A DNA stretch of 64,000 nucleotides, taken from NCBI RefSeq assembly GCF_024055635.1, contig NZ_JAMXMB010000040.1:1-64000 (forward strand). The letters are read 5' to 3'. Source of the DNA: Microbacterium yannicii (GTDB lineage: Bacteria; Actinomycetota; Actinomycetes; Actinomycetales; Microbacteriaceae). Positions within the stretch are counted from its first letter, which is position 1. Each line of letters begins with the position of its first letter. This document shows positions 25,422 through 33,687 of the stretch, piece after piece. The translations under genes and the position numbers were made by a program. Below the pieces are notes generated by a model. That model had not been told where the DNA came from. It searched no databases and was given only the letters and a program-made list of their open reading frames with translations.

Positions 25422-27014
25422 TCAGCGGGCGAGCATCTCCAACGCCGCCATCGCCGCGTTGTGGCCGCCCAGTCCGCTCACCCCGCCGCCGCGGCGCGCC
25501 CCTGAGCCGCACACCAGCACGTTCGCGTGCGCGGTGGCGACGCCCCAGCGCGCGGCGGCGGTCACGAGCGGATCGTCGTCGTCGGCCCACGGCCACGACA
25601 GCCCGCCGTGGAAGATGTCACCGCCCACCATCCCCAGCGAACGCTCCAGGTCGGCCGTCGTGCGCGCCTCGATGCACGGCGAACCATCGGGCGCCTCGTA
25701 CACGCAGTCGGCGATCGGCTCGGCCAGGACCGAGTCGAGCGAGCGCTGAGCCGCGTCGAGGAGCGCCGCGCGCGCGGCATCCGGATCCCGCCCCTCGAGG
25801 AGTCGATGCGGCGTCTGCAGTCCGAACAGCGTCAGGGTCTGCGCGCCCGACGCGCGCAGCGCGGGGCTGAGGATCGAGGGGTCGGTGAGCGAGTGGCAGT
25901 AGATCTCGGCCGGCAGAGGATCCGGGATGCTGCCACCGAGCGCCGTCGTGTACGCCCCGTCGAGCTGAGACATGGTCTCGTTGACGTGGAAGGTGCCGGC
26001 GAACGCGGCCTCGGCAGCCACCCGCTCGTCGCGCAGACGGGGGAGGCGCCGGAGCAGCATGTTGACCTTGAGCTGTGCGCCCTCCGCCGCGGTGGGCTCC
26101 TCGACGGATGCCGCGGCCCCACCCGCGGCGAGCAGCGACGCGAGCACAGCCGGGCCCACCCCGCTCAGCACCAGTCGCGCCTGGACGGCGGTGTCGTCGC
26201 CGAGCGTGACGCGGCCGTCGGGTGACACCGCCACCACCACGGCGCCGGTCCGAAGGTCGGCGCCTGCGGCGATCGCGGCGCGCGACAGCTCGGCCGTCAC
26301 GCGGCCCATGCCGCCGACGGGCACGTCCCAGTCGCCCGTGCCGCCGCCGATCACGTGGTAGAGGAAGCAGCGGTTCTGCCGAAGGCTCTCGTCGTCGGCC
26401 GACGCGAAGGTGCCGATGAGGCCGTCGGTCAGGGCGATGCCCCGCGCGATGTCCGTATCGAGGGACGACCGCAGCAGGCTGCCCAGCGGATGCACGAACA
26501 GCGCCTCCCAGAGGGCGTCGTCATCCAGCCGGGCGCGCAGCTCGGCGGCGCGGCGCAGCGGCTCGGTCATGGACGGGAAGAGCAGTCGTGCGACGGGTGC
26601 GAGGCGTGCGGACAACTCGGCGACGCGCGTCGCCTCGCCGGTGCCTCCGGTGACCCGGGCGAAGGAGTCCGCAGTGGCCGCGGCATCCGCCGTGTCGATG
26701 AGGATGCCGCGCGACGGGTCGCCGGGATCGGGCGTGTAGGACGAGAAGCGGCGGCGACGCAGCCGGATGTCGAGGCCCAGGTCGTCGATGATGGTCCGCG
26801 GCAGCAGGCTCACGAGGTAGGAATAGCGCGACAGTCGCGCGTCGACGCCCTCCCAGGGCTGCTCGGACACCGCGGCGCCGCCGACGTGGTCGAGGCGCTC
26901 GAGCACCACCACGGAGTGGCCGGCTCGCGCCAGGTAGGCGGCAGCGACGAGGGCGTTGTGCCCGCCGCCCACGATGGCGACGTCGTAGATGGGGGAGCGG
27001 GCGCCGGCAGCCAT
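25422..27014 (-). CDS. FAD-dependent oxidoreductase, phytoene desaturase (CrtI)-like
   Basis: This 530-residue flavoprotein has the FAD motif VAIVGGGHNALVAAAYLARAGHS and ERLDHVGGAAVSE at the N-terminus. A second dinucleotide-associated stretch is VPVGGMGRVTAEL, and the C-terminal GSGARRGGGVSGLGGHNAAMAAL is typical of the CrtI/PYROXD2-like group. There are no carotenoid genes nearby, so a true carotenoid role is not supported. The ATG is preceded on the minus strand by TAGCGT ending 6 bases upstream. Confidence 0.82.
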   Translation of the reverse strand: MAAGARSPIYDVAIVGGGHNALVAAAYLARAGHSVVVLERLDHVGGAAVSEQPWEGVDARLSRYSYLVSLLPRTIIDDLGLDIRLRRRRFSSYTPDPGDPSRGILIDTADAAATADSFARVTGGTGEATRVAELSARLAPVARLLFPSMTEPLRRAAELRARLDDDALWEALFVHPLGSLLRSSLDTDIARGIALTDGLIGTFASADDESLRQNRCFLYHVIGGGTGDWDVPVGGMGRVTAELSRAAIAAGADLRTGAVVVAVSPDGRVTLGDDTAVQARLVLSGVGPAVLASLLAAGGAAASVEEPTAAEGAQLKVNMLLRRLPRLRDERVAAEAAFAGTFHVNETMSQLDGAYTTALGGSIPDPLPAEIYCHSLTDPSILSPALRASGAQTLTLFGLQTPHRLLEGRDPDAARAALLDAAQRSLDSVLAEPIADCVYEAPDGSPCIEARTTADLERSLGMVGGDIFHGGLSWPWADDDDPLVTAAARWGVATAHANVLVCGSGARRGGGVSGLGGHNAAMAALEMLAR

Positions 27015-27020
27015 GGCCTC

Positions 27021-27026
27021 ACGCTA
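27021..27026 (-). promoter_or_regulatory. -10 element TAGCGT, leaderless CrtI-like gene
   Basis: On the minus strand TAGCGT ends 6 bases before the ATG at 27014. Confidence 0.45.
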
Positions 27027-27121
27027 GCGAGCCGCGGCCGCTGAGTGCAGGGTCTGTTCTCCGCGCCTCGGCCTGTGCAACGCGCATCGGGTGAGGGAGG
27101 GTCGCCGGCCCGGCCGCCGGA

Positions 27122-27127
27122 TACCGT
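27122..27127 (+). promoter_or_regulatory. -10 element TACCGT, leaderless inositol monophosphatase
   Basis: TACCGT ends 6 bases before the ATG at 27134. GGAGG also lies in the gap but too close to be a normal ribosome site. Confidence 0.45.
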
Positions 27128-27133
27128 GGAGGC

Positions 27134-27937
27134 ATGAGCCTCGAGCACGACCTCGAATCCCTTGCCATCGACATCGCGCGTGAAGCCGGTGAGCTCGCTC
27201 GCACGCGGCGCGACGCCGGGGTGGCCATCGCGGCGACCAAGTCGGCGCTCGCCGACATCGTCACGGAGGCCGACCGCGAAGTCGAGGCGCTGATCCGCAC
27301 CCGTCTGAAGGAGGCCCGGCCGGACGACGGCTTCCTCGGCGAGGAGAGCGGCGCCGAGCGCGGGGCCGGGGACGTGACCTGGGTCGTCGACCCGATCGAC
27401 GGCACCGTCAACTACGCGTACGGCATCCCGACGTACGCGGTGAGCATCGCCGCCGTGCAGGGCGAACCCGCTCCCGGCGAGTGGACGGCATTGGCCGGCG
27501 TCGTCTTCGCGCCGGTCAGCGGTGAGGTCTTCCACGCCGCCCGCGGCGAGGGCGCCTGGCTGGGGGTGAACCGGCTCGCGGTCAACCCCGAGGTCGGACC
27601 CGCCGGCGCACTTCTGGCGACGGGGTTCGGGTACGACCCCGCGACCCGCCCCGGAGACCTCGAGATGATCGCTCGGGTCATGCCCTCGCTGGCCCGGGAC
27701 CTGCGCCGCGCGGGAGCCGCCTCGCTCGACCTGTCGTACGTGGCGGCCGGTCGCCTCGACGGCTACTTCGAGCGCGGGCTCGCCCCGTGGGACCTTGCGG
27801 CCGGCTCTCTGCTGGTCACCGAGGCCGGCGGCCGATTCGGTCGCGCCGAGCCCGACGGCGGCCCGCGTGCGCCGCTCGTCGTCGCGGCCACTCCGGCGAT
27901 CTTCGATCGCCTGGCTGAGGCCGCCGGACTGGCGTGA
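27134..27937 (+). CDS. Inositol monophosphatase family protein
   Basis: This 267-residue Mg2+-dependent phosphatase has all three metal-site motifs: GFLGEESG, WVVDPIDGTVNYAYG and WDLAAGSLLVTEAGG. In Actinobacteria these enzymes dephosphorylate inositol-1-phosphate, histidinol phosphate or fructose-1,6-bisphosphate; the exact substrate is not readable. It supports phosphatidylinositol or mannoside lipid synthesis if it is a true IMPase. It starts divergently from the CrtI-like gene. Confidence 0.88.
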   Translation: MSLEHDLESLAIDIAREAGELARTRRDAGVAIAATKSALADIVTEADREVEALIRTRLKEARPDDGFLGEESGAERGAGDVTWVVDPIDGTVNYAYGIPTYAVSIAAVQGEPAPGEWTALAGVVFAPVSGEVFHAARGEGAWLGVNRLAVNPEVGPAGALLATGFGYDPATRPGDLEMIARVMPSLARDLRRAGAASLDLSYVAAGRLDGYFERGLAPWDLAAGSLLVTEAGGRFGRAEPDGGPRAPLVVAATPAIFDRLAEAAGLA

Positions 27938-28151
27938 CACCGGCCGTCTCATCGAACTTTCACGAAATGCGCAGGACGAAATCCGAGTCTTACATGGCAT
28001 TCCCAGCACGCCCGGGGTAGTGTTTACCCGATCGTTACCTTCGCCGCCCGAACGGCGGAGGTGGTCCTAGCCCGACTGACCGCCTTGCCGCGTGCATCCC
28101 CCTCGCGGCACGACCTGAGAGCCCGACTCCGCTTTGCCTTTTGATGCCCCC

Positions 28152-30128
28152 ATGGCTGAGCCTGCGCCCACGCGCCGATCCAGCCGCACCTCCCCGACGC
28201 CTGTGCAGGCGACGCCGGAGACCCCGGGGACGGGCCGCGCCACGGTACGGCGGCAGGCGGCGAGCACCGCTCCCGAGCGTCCCGCGGTGGTCTGGGGTCG
28301 TCCCGTAGATGCCAAGCGGACGGATGCCGCGGGCCTGCCCGCTGCGCAGACTCCGGCGCCGTCAGGCGGGAGCGCTCCCCTCGCAGCCGCACCCGCGCTT
28401 CCTCCCGTCGCCGCGGAGCAGGCGAGCCGGCGCACGCGACGCGCGCAGACCGGCCCGCAGTCGACGATCGCTGTGTCCTCGAGCATCGCGCCCTCGGGAA
28501 CCGTCCCGCCGATCGCCGCGCAGGCGCCGGCAGCACCGGAGCGCCCCGCGGCCACGTTCGAGGCCGAGCTGCCGACGCGCGAAGAGCCGGCGCCGTTGCT
28601 GGACACCGTGCTCGTTCCCGCCGAGCCGTTCGAGCTTCTCGAGCCTGCTGTCGAGGCCGCTGCCGCAACGCCGGTCGCCGTCGCCGAGACGGTTGCGCCG
28701 ACGGGCGCCGACACCGGCTCCGCGTGGGTGGCCGACACCTTCGCGAAACTGCTCGCCGCTCAAGCGGCCGCCGCGGCCGCGGTCGCGTCGACGCCGGCGG
28801 TGGTCGAGACCGGCGTCACCGCGAACAACCCCGCGACGCACACGCCGGCAGCGCCGCGTGTCGCAACACCCCAGAGCACGGCTCAGCCGCAGATGGCGGG
28901 CACGTCAGCGCCGCAGACGTCCGAGTCGCCGTCGATCGCCGTGCCGTCGGCGGAGACGCAGGCGCAGACCACGGCACCGTCGCTCGCGGTGCCCGGCCGT
29001 CGACGCACCGCCGCCGCCTCGCAGACGCCCGCGCCCGCAGCGACCATCGGCTCCCCGCATGTCGCGCAGCAGACCGCCGCGCCGACCGCGCCGCCGACCG
29101 CCGCCCCGCGGACCGCAGCACCCACCACGCCTCAGGCCGGCGCGTCGCAGTCCACCGGCGCCCCGTCGCAGCACGCCGAGCAGCCCCGCCCCGAGCGCGT
29201 GGGGCCCTTGACCGGACCGATTCCTCAGCCCGCGGCATCCGATGTCGATGAATTCGAGGCAGCCGCGCGGCTGTTCTCGTTCACGGGCGAGACCCCGGTC
29301 CAGCGGGCTCCGCGCCCCGCCGGTCCCGCACCGGAGGCGGAGTCCACTCAGCGCACGACCTCGCCGTCCCCGGCACGTCGCGGATCCGCCTTCCGGCGGA
29401 CGGCGACGGCGTCGTTCTCGGTGGGTGTGCTGGGGATCGTCGGCCTCCTCGCGGTCGGGATGACCACGCCGGCGGAGGCGGTCGCCGCCGTGAACGGCAC
29501 CGACGCGCCGCTGTCGGTCGTCGCGGCGGGCGACAACACCGTGCCGGTCATCGACGAGGCCGAGATCCAGGCGTACGTCGCCCCGGGCGATGCGCAGAAC
29601 GACACCCTTCAGCGGACTGAGAACTACACGACCACGACGACCGCGCAGCTGGCGTCCGAGGCCGGCATCAAGAACTTCTCGAACCTGTTCCACAACAATC
29701 CGAACTCGAACATCCAGTGGCCCTTCGCGGTCGGCGTGACGATGTCGTACGGGTTCGGAATGCGCTCGGGACGCATGCACGAGGGCATCGACTTCACGCC
29801 GGGCAACGGCGCGCCCGTGCAGGCGATCGCCGACGGCACGGTGCGTGTCGCGTCCGAGGCGGGCGGCGCCTACGGCGTGCACGTGATCATCGACCACATC
29901 GTCGACGGCGAGCTGGTCTCGAGCCACTACGCGCACATGCAGTACGGCTCGCTCCAGGTCTCGCCCGGCCAGCACGTGACCGTCGGCACCGTGATCGGTC
30001 ACACCGGCAACACCGGACGCTCGTACGGTGCCCACACGCACTTCGAGATCCTGAAGAACGGCACCACCGCGATCGACCCCTGGCCGTGGCTCCAGGAGCA
30101 CACCGACGGCACCCACACGGTGGGCTGA
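28152..30128 (+). CDS. M23 (LytM) family peptidoglycan endopeptidase with very long low-complexity N-terminus
   Basis: This 658-residue protein has three parts. Residues 1-410 are Ala/Pro/Thr/Gln-rich and disordered. Around 414-447 is a signal-like anchor: Arg-Arg, a hydrophobic stretch and TTPAEA. The C-terminal LytM domain (about 520-650) has ligands His543 and Asp547 in HEGID and the HTH pair His628/His630, with SSHYAHM between. It should cut peptidoglycan cross-links outside the membrane. I chose the ATG at 28152; an earlier TTG (28134) is in frame. A hairpin-rich 200-base leader precedes it but I could not match it to the c-di-AMP riboswitch. Confidence 0.8.
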   Translation: MAEPAPTRRSSRTSPTPVQATPETPGTGRATVRRQAASTAPERPAVVWGRPVDAKRTDAAGLPAAQTPAPSGGSAPLAAAPALPPVAAEQASRRTRRAQTGPQSTIAVSSSIAPSGTVPPIAAQAPAAPERPAATFEAELPTREEPAPLLDTVLVPAEPFELLEPAVEAAAATPVAVAETVAPTGADTGSAWVADTFAKLLAAQAAAAAAVASTPAVVETGVTANNPATHTPAAPRVATPQSTAQPQMAGTSAPQTSESPSIAVPSAETQAQTTAPSLAVPGRRRTAAASQTPAPAATIGSPHVAQQTAAPTAPPTAAPRTAAPTTPQAGASQSTGAPSQHAEQPRPERVGPLTGPIPQPAASDVDEFEAAARLFSFTGETPVQRAPRPAGPAPEAESTQRTTSPSPARRGSAFRRTATASFSVGVLGIVGLLAVGMTTPAEAVAAVNGTDAPLSVVAAGDNTVPVIDEAEIQAYVAPGDAQNDTLQRTENYTTTTTAQLASEAGIKNFSNLFHNNPNSNIQWPFAVGVTMSYGFGMRSGRMHEGIDFTPGNGAPVQAIADGTVRVASEAGGAYGVHVIIDHIVDGELVSSHYAHMQYGSLQVSPGQHVTVGTVIGHTGNTGRSYGAHTHFEILKNGTTAIDPWPWLQEHTDGTHTVG

Positions 30129-30132
30129 CCGG

Positions 30133-30162
30133 TTCGGAAGGATGCCGGGCCTCTGGTATCCT
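30133..30162 (+). promoter_or_regulatory. Promoter of the tRNA-Thr/tRNA-Met unit
   Basis: A -35 TTCGGA (30133-30138) and a -10 TATCCT (30157-30162) are 18 bases apart, directly upstream of two tRNA genes. Confidence 0.5.
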
Positions 30163-30190
30163 CTTCTAGTTGCCTGCTCGCAGGCAGCAC

Positions 30191-30262
30191 GCCCCGATAG
30201 CTCAGTGGCAGAGCACTTCCATGGTAAGGAAGGGGTCGTCAGTTCAATCCTGACTCGGGGCT
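30191..30262 (+). tRNA. tRNA-Thr (anticodon GGT)
   Basis: The acceptor GCCCCGA pairs with TCGGGGC. The D arm is AGCTCAGTGGCAGAGC. The anticodon stem CTTCC/GGAAG encloses GGT at 30233-30235. The T arm contains AGTTCAATCCT. CCA is not encoded. It is 36 bases upstream of tRNA-Met and shares its promoter. Confidence 0.95.
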
Positions 30263-30298
30263 CGCAGCATCCATCTTCATTCACCTCGGATGCCGTGC

Positions 30299-30372
30299 GG
30301 CAGGGTAGCTCAGTTGGTGAGAGCGCACGACTCATAATCGTGAGGTCGCGGGTTCAAGCCCCGCTCCTGCTA
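30299..30372 (+). tRNA. tRNA-Met (anticodon CAT)
   Basis: The cloverleaf has acceptor GGCAGGG against TCCTGCT (two G-T pairs), the D arm AGCTCAGTTGGTGAGAGC, and the anticodon stem ACGA/TCGT around CAT at 30333-30335. The T arm is GCGGGTTCAAGCCCCGC. CCA is not encoded. The elongator Met form is favoured by overall similarity; a lysidine-modified tRNA-Ile with the same anticodon is the alternative. Confidence 0.9.
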
Positions 30373-30378
30373 CGGATC

Positions 30379-30413
30379 GCCCCGGAATCTCGCCGATTCT
30401 CCGGGGCTTTCTT
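30379..30413 (+). terminator. Intrinsic terminator after tRNA-Met
   Basis: The stem GCCCCGG/CCGGGGC (30379-30385, 30401-30407) continues through AATC/GATT with a small bulge and is followed by TTTCTT. Confidence 0.8.
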
Positions 30414-30457
30414 CTTGCCCTGGATGATGTCCGGGAGTCAGCGGGCCGGCTGACGCG

Positions 30458-31462
30458 TCAACTCGTCGCCCGAGACCGTCGCATGGCCACCAATACGACG
30501 GCCCAGGTGATGAGCAGCACGCCCGTCAGTGCGAACCCGAGGCCGTCGATGCCGATGGATGCCACCCAGGGCAGCGGGCCGCCGAGACCCAGATTGGCCA
30601 CGAGGACGTCCGCCAGCTGGACGACCGCGATCAGGACCGCGGCCAGCACCGAGATGCCGGTCATCGCGAGCGCGTAGACGTCGCCCAGGTGGCGACGACC
30701 GGGCCGCCAGCTGTACGCGCGGCGCATCACCGCGCCCTGGGTGGTGTCGAAGGCGCTCATTCCGGCGGCGAACAGGATCGGCAGGGTGAGCGCCGCCCAC
30801 CAGGGCACCGCTGCGAACGTGGCCGCACCCGCGAGGGTGAGCAGTCCGATCTCCGTCGCGGTGTCGAAGCCGAGACCGAACAGCAGCCCGACGACGTACA
30901 TGCGCGATGGCCGGTCCACTGCCCGCTCGAGGGGACCGAGCATCCGCAGCACCGGCCCGCCTGCGTGCCCGTGGCGATGCCGGAGCGATGCGATGTTGAG
31001 GGCGGCGATGATGAGCAGGAAGACGCCCGAGACGGTCGGGCCGATGATGCCGGTCCAGGTGCGGAGGGCGGAGGAGTCATCGGCGAGGGAGGTGCCGATC
31101 GCGCTGATCCCCAGTGCCAGCAGGATGCAGAGCACCACGACGATCGTCGAGTGGCCGAGCGAGAACCAGAATCCGACGGTGCCGGCCGGCTTGCCGCGTT
31201 CGGCGAGGCGGCGGGTGGTGTTGTCGATCGCTGCGATGTGGTCGGCGTCGAACGCGTGGCGCACCCCCAAGGCATAGGCGGTGACTCCGACGCCGAGCGT
31301 GACGAGCGCGCCGCCGCCGCCACCGAGCGGGATGCCGGCGGGGATCACCAGGAGGACGAGGACTCCCCAGCCGAGCACGTGCAGGAGGATGATCAGGGAG
31401 ACGACGCCGATCGTGCTGCGACGGAGGCGCGTCGTGGGCCGGTCACCATGCAGGGCTGTCAC
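30458..31462 (-). CDS. High-affinity nickel/cobalt permease (NiCoT/HoxN family)
   Basis: This 334-residue membrane permease has about eight helices and the NiCoT signature RHAFDADHIAAIDN in the second helix (the HX4DH metal-selectivity motif). The second conserved segment is LGFDTATEIGLL and the third AAGMSAFDTTQGA. It imports Ni2+ (possibly Co2+) by secondary transport. The GTG at 31462 is preceded by AAAGGA. It overlaps the end of ureD by 20 bases and is the last gene of the urease operon, so it should supply nickel for urease. Confidence 0.9.
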   Translation of the reverse strand: MTALHGDRPTTRLRRSTIGVVSLIILLHVLGWGVLVLLVIPAGIPLGGGGGALVTLGVGVTAYALGVRHAFDADHIAAIDNTTRRLAERGKPAGTVGFWFSLGHSTIVVVLCILLALGISAIGTSLADDSSALRTWTGIIGPTVSGVFLLIIAALNIASLRHRHGHAGGPVLRMLGPLERAVDRPSRMYVVGLLFGLGFDTATEIGLLTLAGAATFAAVPWWAALTLPILFAAGMSAFDTTQGAVMRRAYSWRPGRRHLGDVYALAMTGISVLAAVLIAVVQLADVLVANLGLGGPLPWVASIGIDGLGFALTGVLLITWAVVLVAMRRSRATS

Positions 31463-32219
31463 TGTGAGTCCTTTCCGGCTCGGGCGTGCCTTCCGGCTCC
31501 GGCGTGCCTTCTGATTCGAACGTGAGCGAGCGCTCTCGTGCATCCGCGACCCAGCCCTCCCACACGCGGTCGAGGGGCGAGCCGTGGGTGTGATCCGAGA
31601 GGTGACGCGCCACGGCTCCGGGCTGATCGAACTCGAGATCCCCTGCCTGAGTGGGTGGGCGGAACCCGACGGCGATCACGGCATCGATCACGCGGTTGCT
31701 GCCGAGCACCCCGGGCTCGGGCGCATCGCCGGCGGCCTCCAGTCGTTCCACCAGGATCGGTCCGCCGCTGTCGCAGACGTCGAGCGCCGAGGCCAATCGC
31801 CCGCCCCGCTCGCCGTACCTGCCGAGCACGAGCGTCTCGCGGATCACCGCGCGCGCGTCCGAGCCGAGTGTGAGGGAGGTTCGGCGTTCGGCGTCCGCCC
31901 CGTCGGTGACGACGAAGGGCAGCCCCTGCCACAGCAGCGTCCCGCCGGCTCCGATCGCGACGTCGAGAACCCACGAGGAACGCGCACCGCGATACGCGAC
32001 AGTACCCCCGACATCCTCGATCTCGACGGTGCAGCCCGGGCCGACCTCGATCTCCATGTGCACGTGGTCGCCGCCGAGCAGCACCATGCCGGCCGCCGCG
32101 ACGGCTATGCGCGCATGCATGCGATCGCGCGAGATGAGCCGCGGTGCGAGCGCGCCCACGGCAAGGTCCACGTGTGCGCGCGGTTCACCCGCGGTCACGG
32201 CGATGCGCGTGGAGCTCAC
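31443..32219 (-). CDS. ureD: Urease accessory protein UreD
   Basis: This 258-residue protein matches UreD (UreH), part of the UreDFG complex that delivers nickel to the apo-urease. Family-type sequences are LISRDRMHARIAVAAAGMVLLGGDHVHMEIEVGPGC, and DAVIAVGFRPP near the C-terminus is the usual ending region. The start is the GTG at 32219 with GGACGA upstream. It lies 10 bases after ureG and overlaps the nickel permease. The sequence is divergent, as UreD proteins always are; operon context is decisive. Confidence 0.85.
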   Translation of the reverse strand: MSSTRIAVTAGEPRAHVDLAVGALAPRLISRDRMHARIAVAAAGMVLLGGDHVHMEIEVGPGCTVEIEDVGGTVAYRGARSSWVLDVAIGAGGTLLWQGLPFVVTDGADAERRTSLTLGSDARAVIRETLVLGRYGERGGRLASALDVCDSGGPILVERLEAAGDAPEPGVLGSNRVIDAVIAVGFRPPTQAGDLEFDQPGAVARHLSDHTHGSPLDRVWEGWVADARERSLTFESEGTPEPEGTPEPERTHSDSPAW

Positions 32220-32229
32220 TCGTCCGTTC

Positions 32230-33012
32230 TCAGCCTCGCGCGGCGGGTGTGCGCGAATGGTCGTGGACGGGGGTGGCGTCGGAGGATCCGTGTTCGTGCG
32301 AATGGACGAAGCCACCGTCCGGGTGGTCCTCATCGGCGTGGAAGTGCGGCGCCATCGGGCCGGGATCCTGGGGGATGTGGGTTCCTCCGCGGTGACTCGC
32401 GAGCATCGTGAGCACCCAGGCCCGCAGCGCCGCGACCGACGCGGCGTCGTGCCGTGACAGGGCCAGCACGGCGCGGCCCTCGCGCGCGGCTTCGGCATCC
32501 GTCACCATCTGCTCCACATCGACGCCGACGTACGGCGCGAGGTCGGTCTTGTTGACGACGAGCAGGTCGGCGCGTGCGATGCCCGGGCCGCCCTTCCGCG
32601 CGACATCGCCGCCGCCGGCGACGTCGAGGACGAAGATCTGCGCGTCGACGAGGGCCGGCGAGAACGTCGCCGTCAAGTTGTCCCCGCCCGACTCGATGAG
32701 CACCACGTCGAGGGGCGCGAAGTCCCGCTCGAGGTCCTCGGCGGCGAGCAGGTTGGTGGTGATGTCGTCGCGGATCGCGGTGTGCGGGCACGCGCCGGTC
32801 TCGACGGCGCGGATGCGCTCGGGGTCGAGCACGCCGGCGGACCGGAGGAACCGGGCATCCTCATCTGTGTAGATGTCGTTCGTGATGACGCCGAGGCGCA
32901 GCTCGGTCGCAAGGGCGCGGCACACCGTGGCGATCAGCGACGACTTGCCGGTGCCGACGGGACCGGCGACGCCGAGCCGCAGCGCGCGAGGAGCGGTGGA
33001 TGAGTCAGGCAC
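32230..33012 (-). CDS. ureG: Urease accessory GTPase UreG with His-rich C-terminal tail
   Basis: This 260-residue GTPase drives nickel insertion. The P-loop is GPVGTGKSS at residues 17-25, the nickel-binding CPH at 75-77, followed by ESGGDNLTATFSPALVD and NKTDLAPYVG for base recognition. The final 38 residues hold eight histidines (223-252) mixed with Asp/Glu. Ordinary UreG proteins of about 205 residues lack this; His-rich ends are known on some UreG or on UreE. No ureE is present, so the tail may store or relay nickel. The GTG start overlaps the ureF stop by 8 bases. Confidence 0.93.
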   Translation of the reverse strand: MPDSSTAPRALRLGVAGPVGTGKSSLIATVCRALATELRLGVITNDIYTDEDARFLRSAGVLDPERIRAVETGACPHTAIRDDITTNLLAAEDLERDFAPLDVVLIESGGDNLTATFSPALVDAQIFVLDVAGGGDVARKGGPGIARADLLVVNKTDLAPYVGVDVEQMVTDAEAAREGRAVLALSRHDAASVAALRAWVLTMLASHRGGTHIPQDPGPMAPHFHADEDHPDGGFVHSHEHGSSDATPVHDHSRTPAARG

Positions 33013-33679
33013 GGAAGAGTCTCCTGTTCGTGAGGGCGTGGACCTCTGTCCACGCTTCGGCTTGGGGGGCGCTCGCCGCCGGGATCGCCTCGGGTGAGTC
33101 GACCGCCGCCAGCTGGGGGACGAGGGGATCGACCGCCGCGCACGCGTCGATGACGAGCCGGACACCGTCGACAGGGTCGCCGGGGTCGAGCTTGAGAAGG
33201 GCCGCGACGCCGCCGGCCATGTCGTCGTAGACGGCGACGCGCACGAGCGTCTCGGCATCGAGCCCCGCGTGGACGGCGATCGCACCGAGCACGATCGGGC
33301 GAGGCGGCGTCGCCGCATCGCCCGCGGTCAGCGCGGCGATCGCGGGGGACTGCGGCCACAGGCGCTGCGCGAGGCGCAGCAGCCCGCGGCCCAGGTCCAT
33401 GGAGGCGATCCGCGCGGCGCGGCTCGGGGTCCGCGCCGCCCATGCTCGTTCGATCGGCGCATACGGTGTGCCGCTCAGACCCGCACGCCGCGCCACGACG
33501 GCGGTCGCGGCATCCACCAGCGTCGTCGTGCGGGCACGTCCGCGCAGGAACGCCCCGACGTCCGCTCGTGCGAGCCCGGCCTGGATCGCGGGCTCGACAC
33601 CCGCCGAGAACGCGTGCCCACCCGAGGGAAGACGTGCGTCGGCGAGCAGCATGGTGACGGTGTGCGCGGCGGAGTCCAT
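33005..33679 (-). CDS. ureF: Urease accessory protein UreF
   Basis: This 224-residue all-helical protein matches UreF, which bridges UreD and UreG and gates GTP hydrolysis during urease activation. Conserved-looking regions are LLADARLPSGGHAFSAGVEPA at the N-terminus and the central DLGRGLLRLAQRLWP. The ATG at 33679 is 9 bases from the ureC stop. The frame is open far upstream but that overlaps ureC. It overlaps ureG by 8 bases. Confidence 0.9.
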   Translation of the reverse strand: MDSAAHTVTMLLADARLPSGGHAFSAGVEPAIQAGLARADVGAFLRGRARTTTLVDAATAVVARRAGLSGTPYAPIERAWAARTPSRAARIASMDLGRGLLRLAQRLWPQSPAIAALTAGDAATPPRPIVLGAIAVHAGLDAETLVRVAVYDDMAGGVAALLKLDPGDPVDGVRLVIDACAAVDPLVPQLAAVDSPEAIPAASAPQAEAWTEVHALTNRRLFRA

Positions 33680-33687
33680 GGTGCGTC

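Noticed and set aside
25422..27014. Carotenoid biosynthesis role for the CrtI-like gene
   Set aside because: No crtB, crtE or other carotenoid genes are adjacent, and this subgroup is often not a phytoene desaturase.
27938..28151. Cyclic di-AMP riboswitch upstream of the M23 peptidase gene
   Set aside because: The family often has one upstream of wall hydrolases and hairpins are present, but I could not find the conserved core elements, and the space is short.
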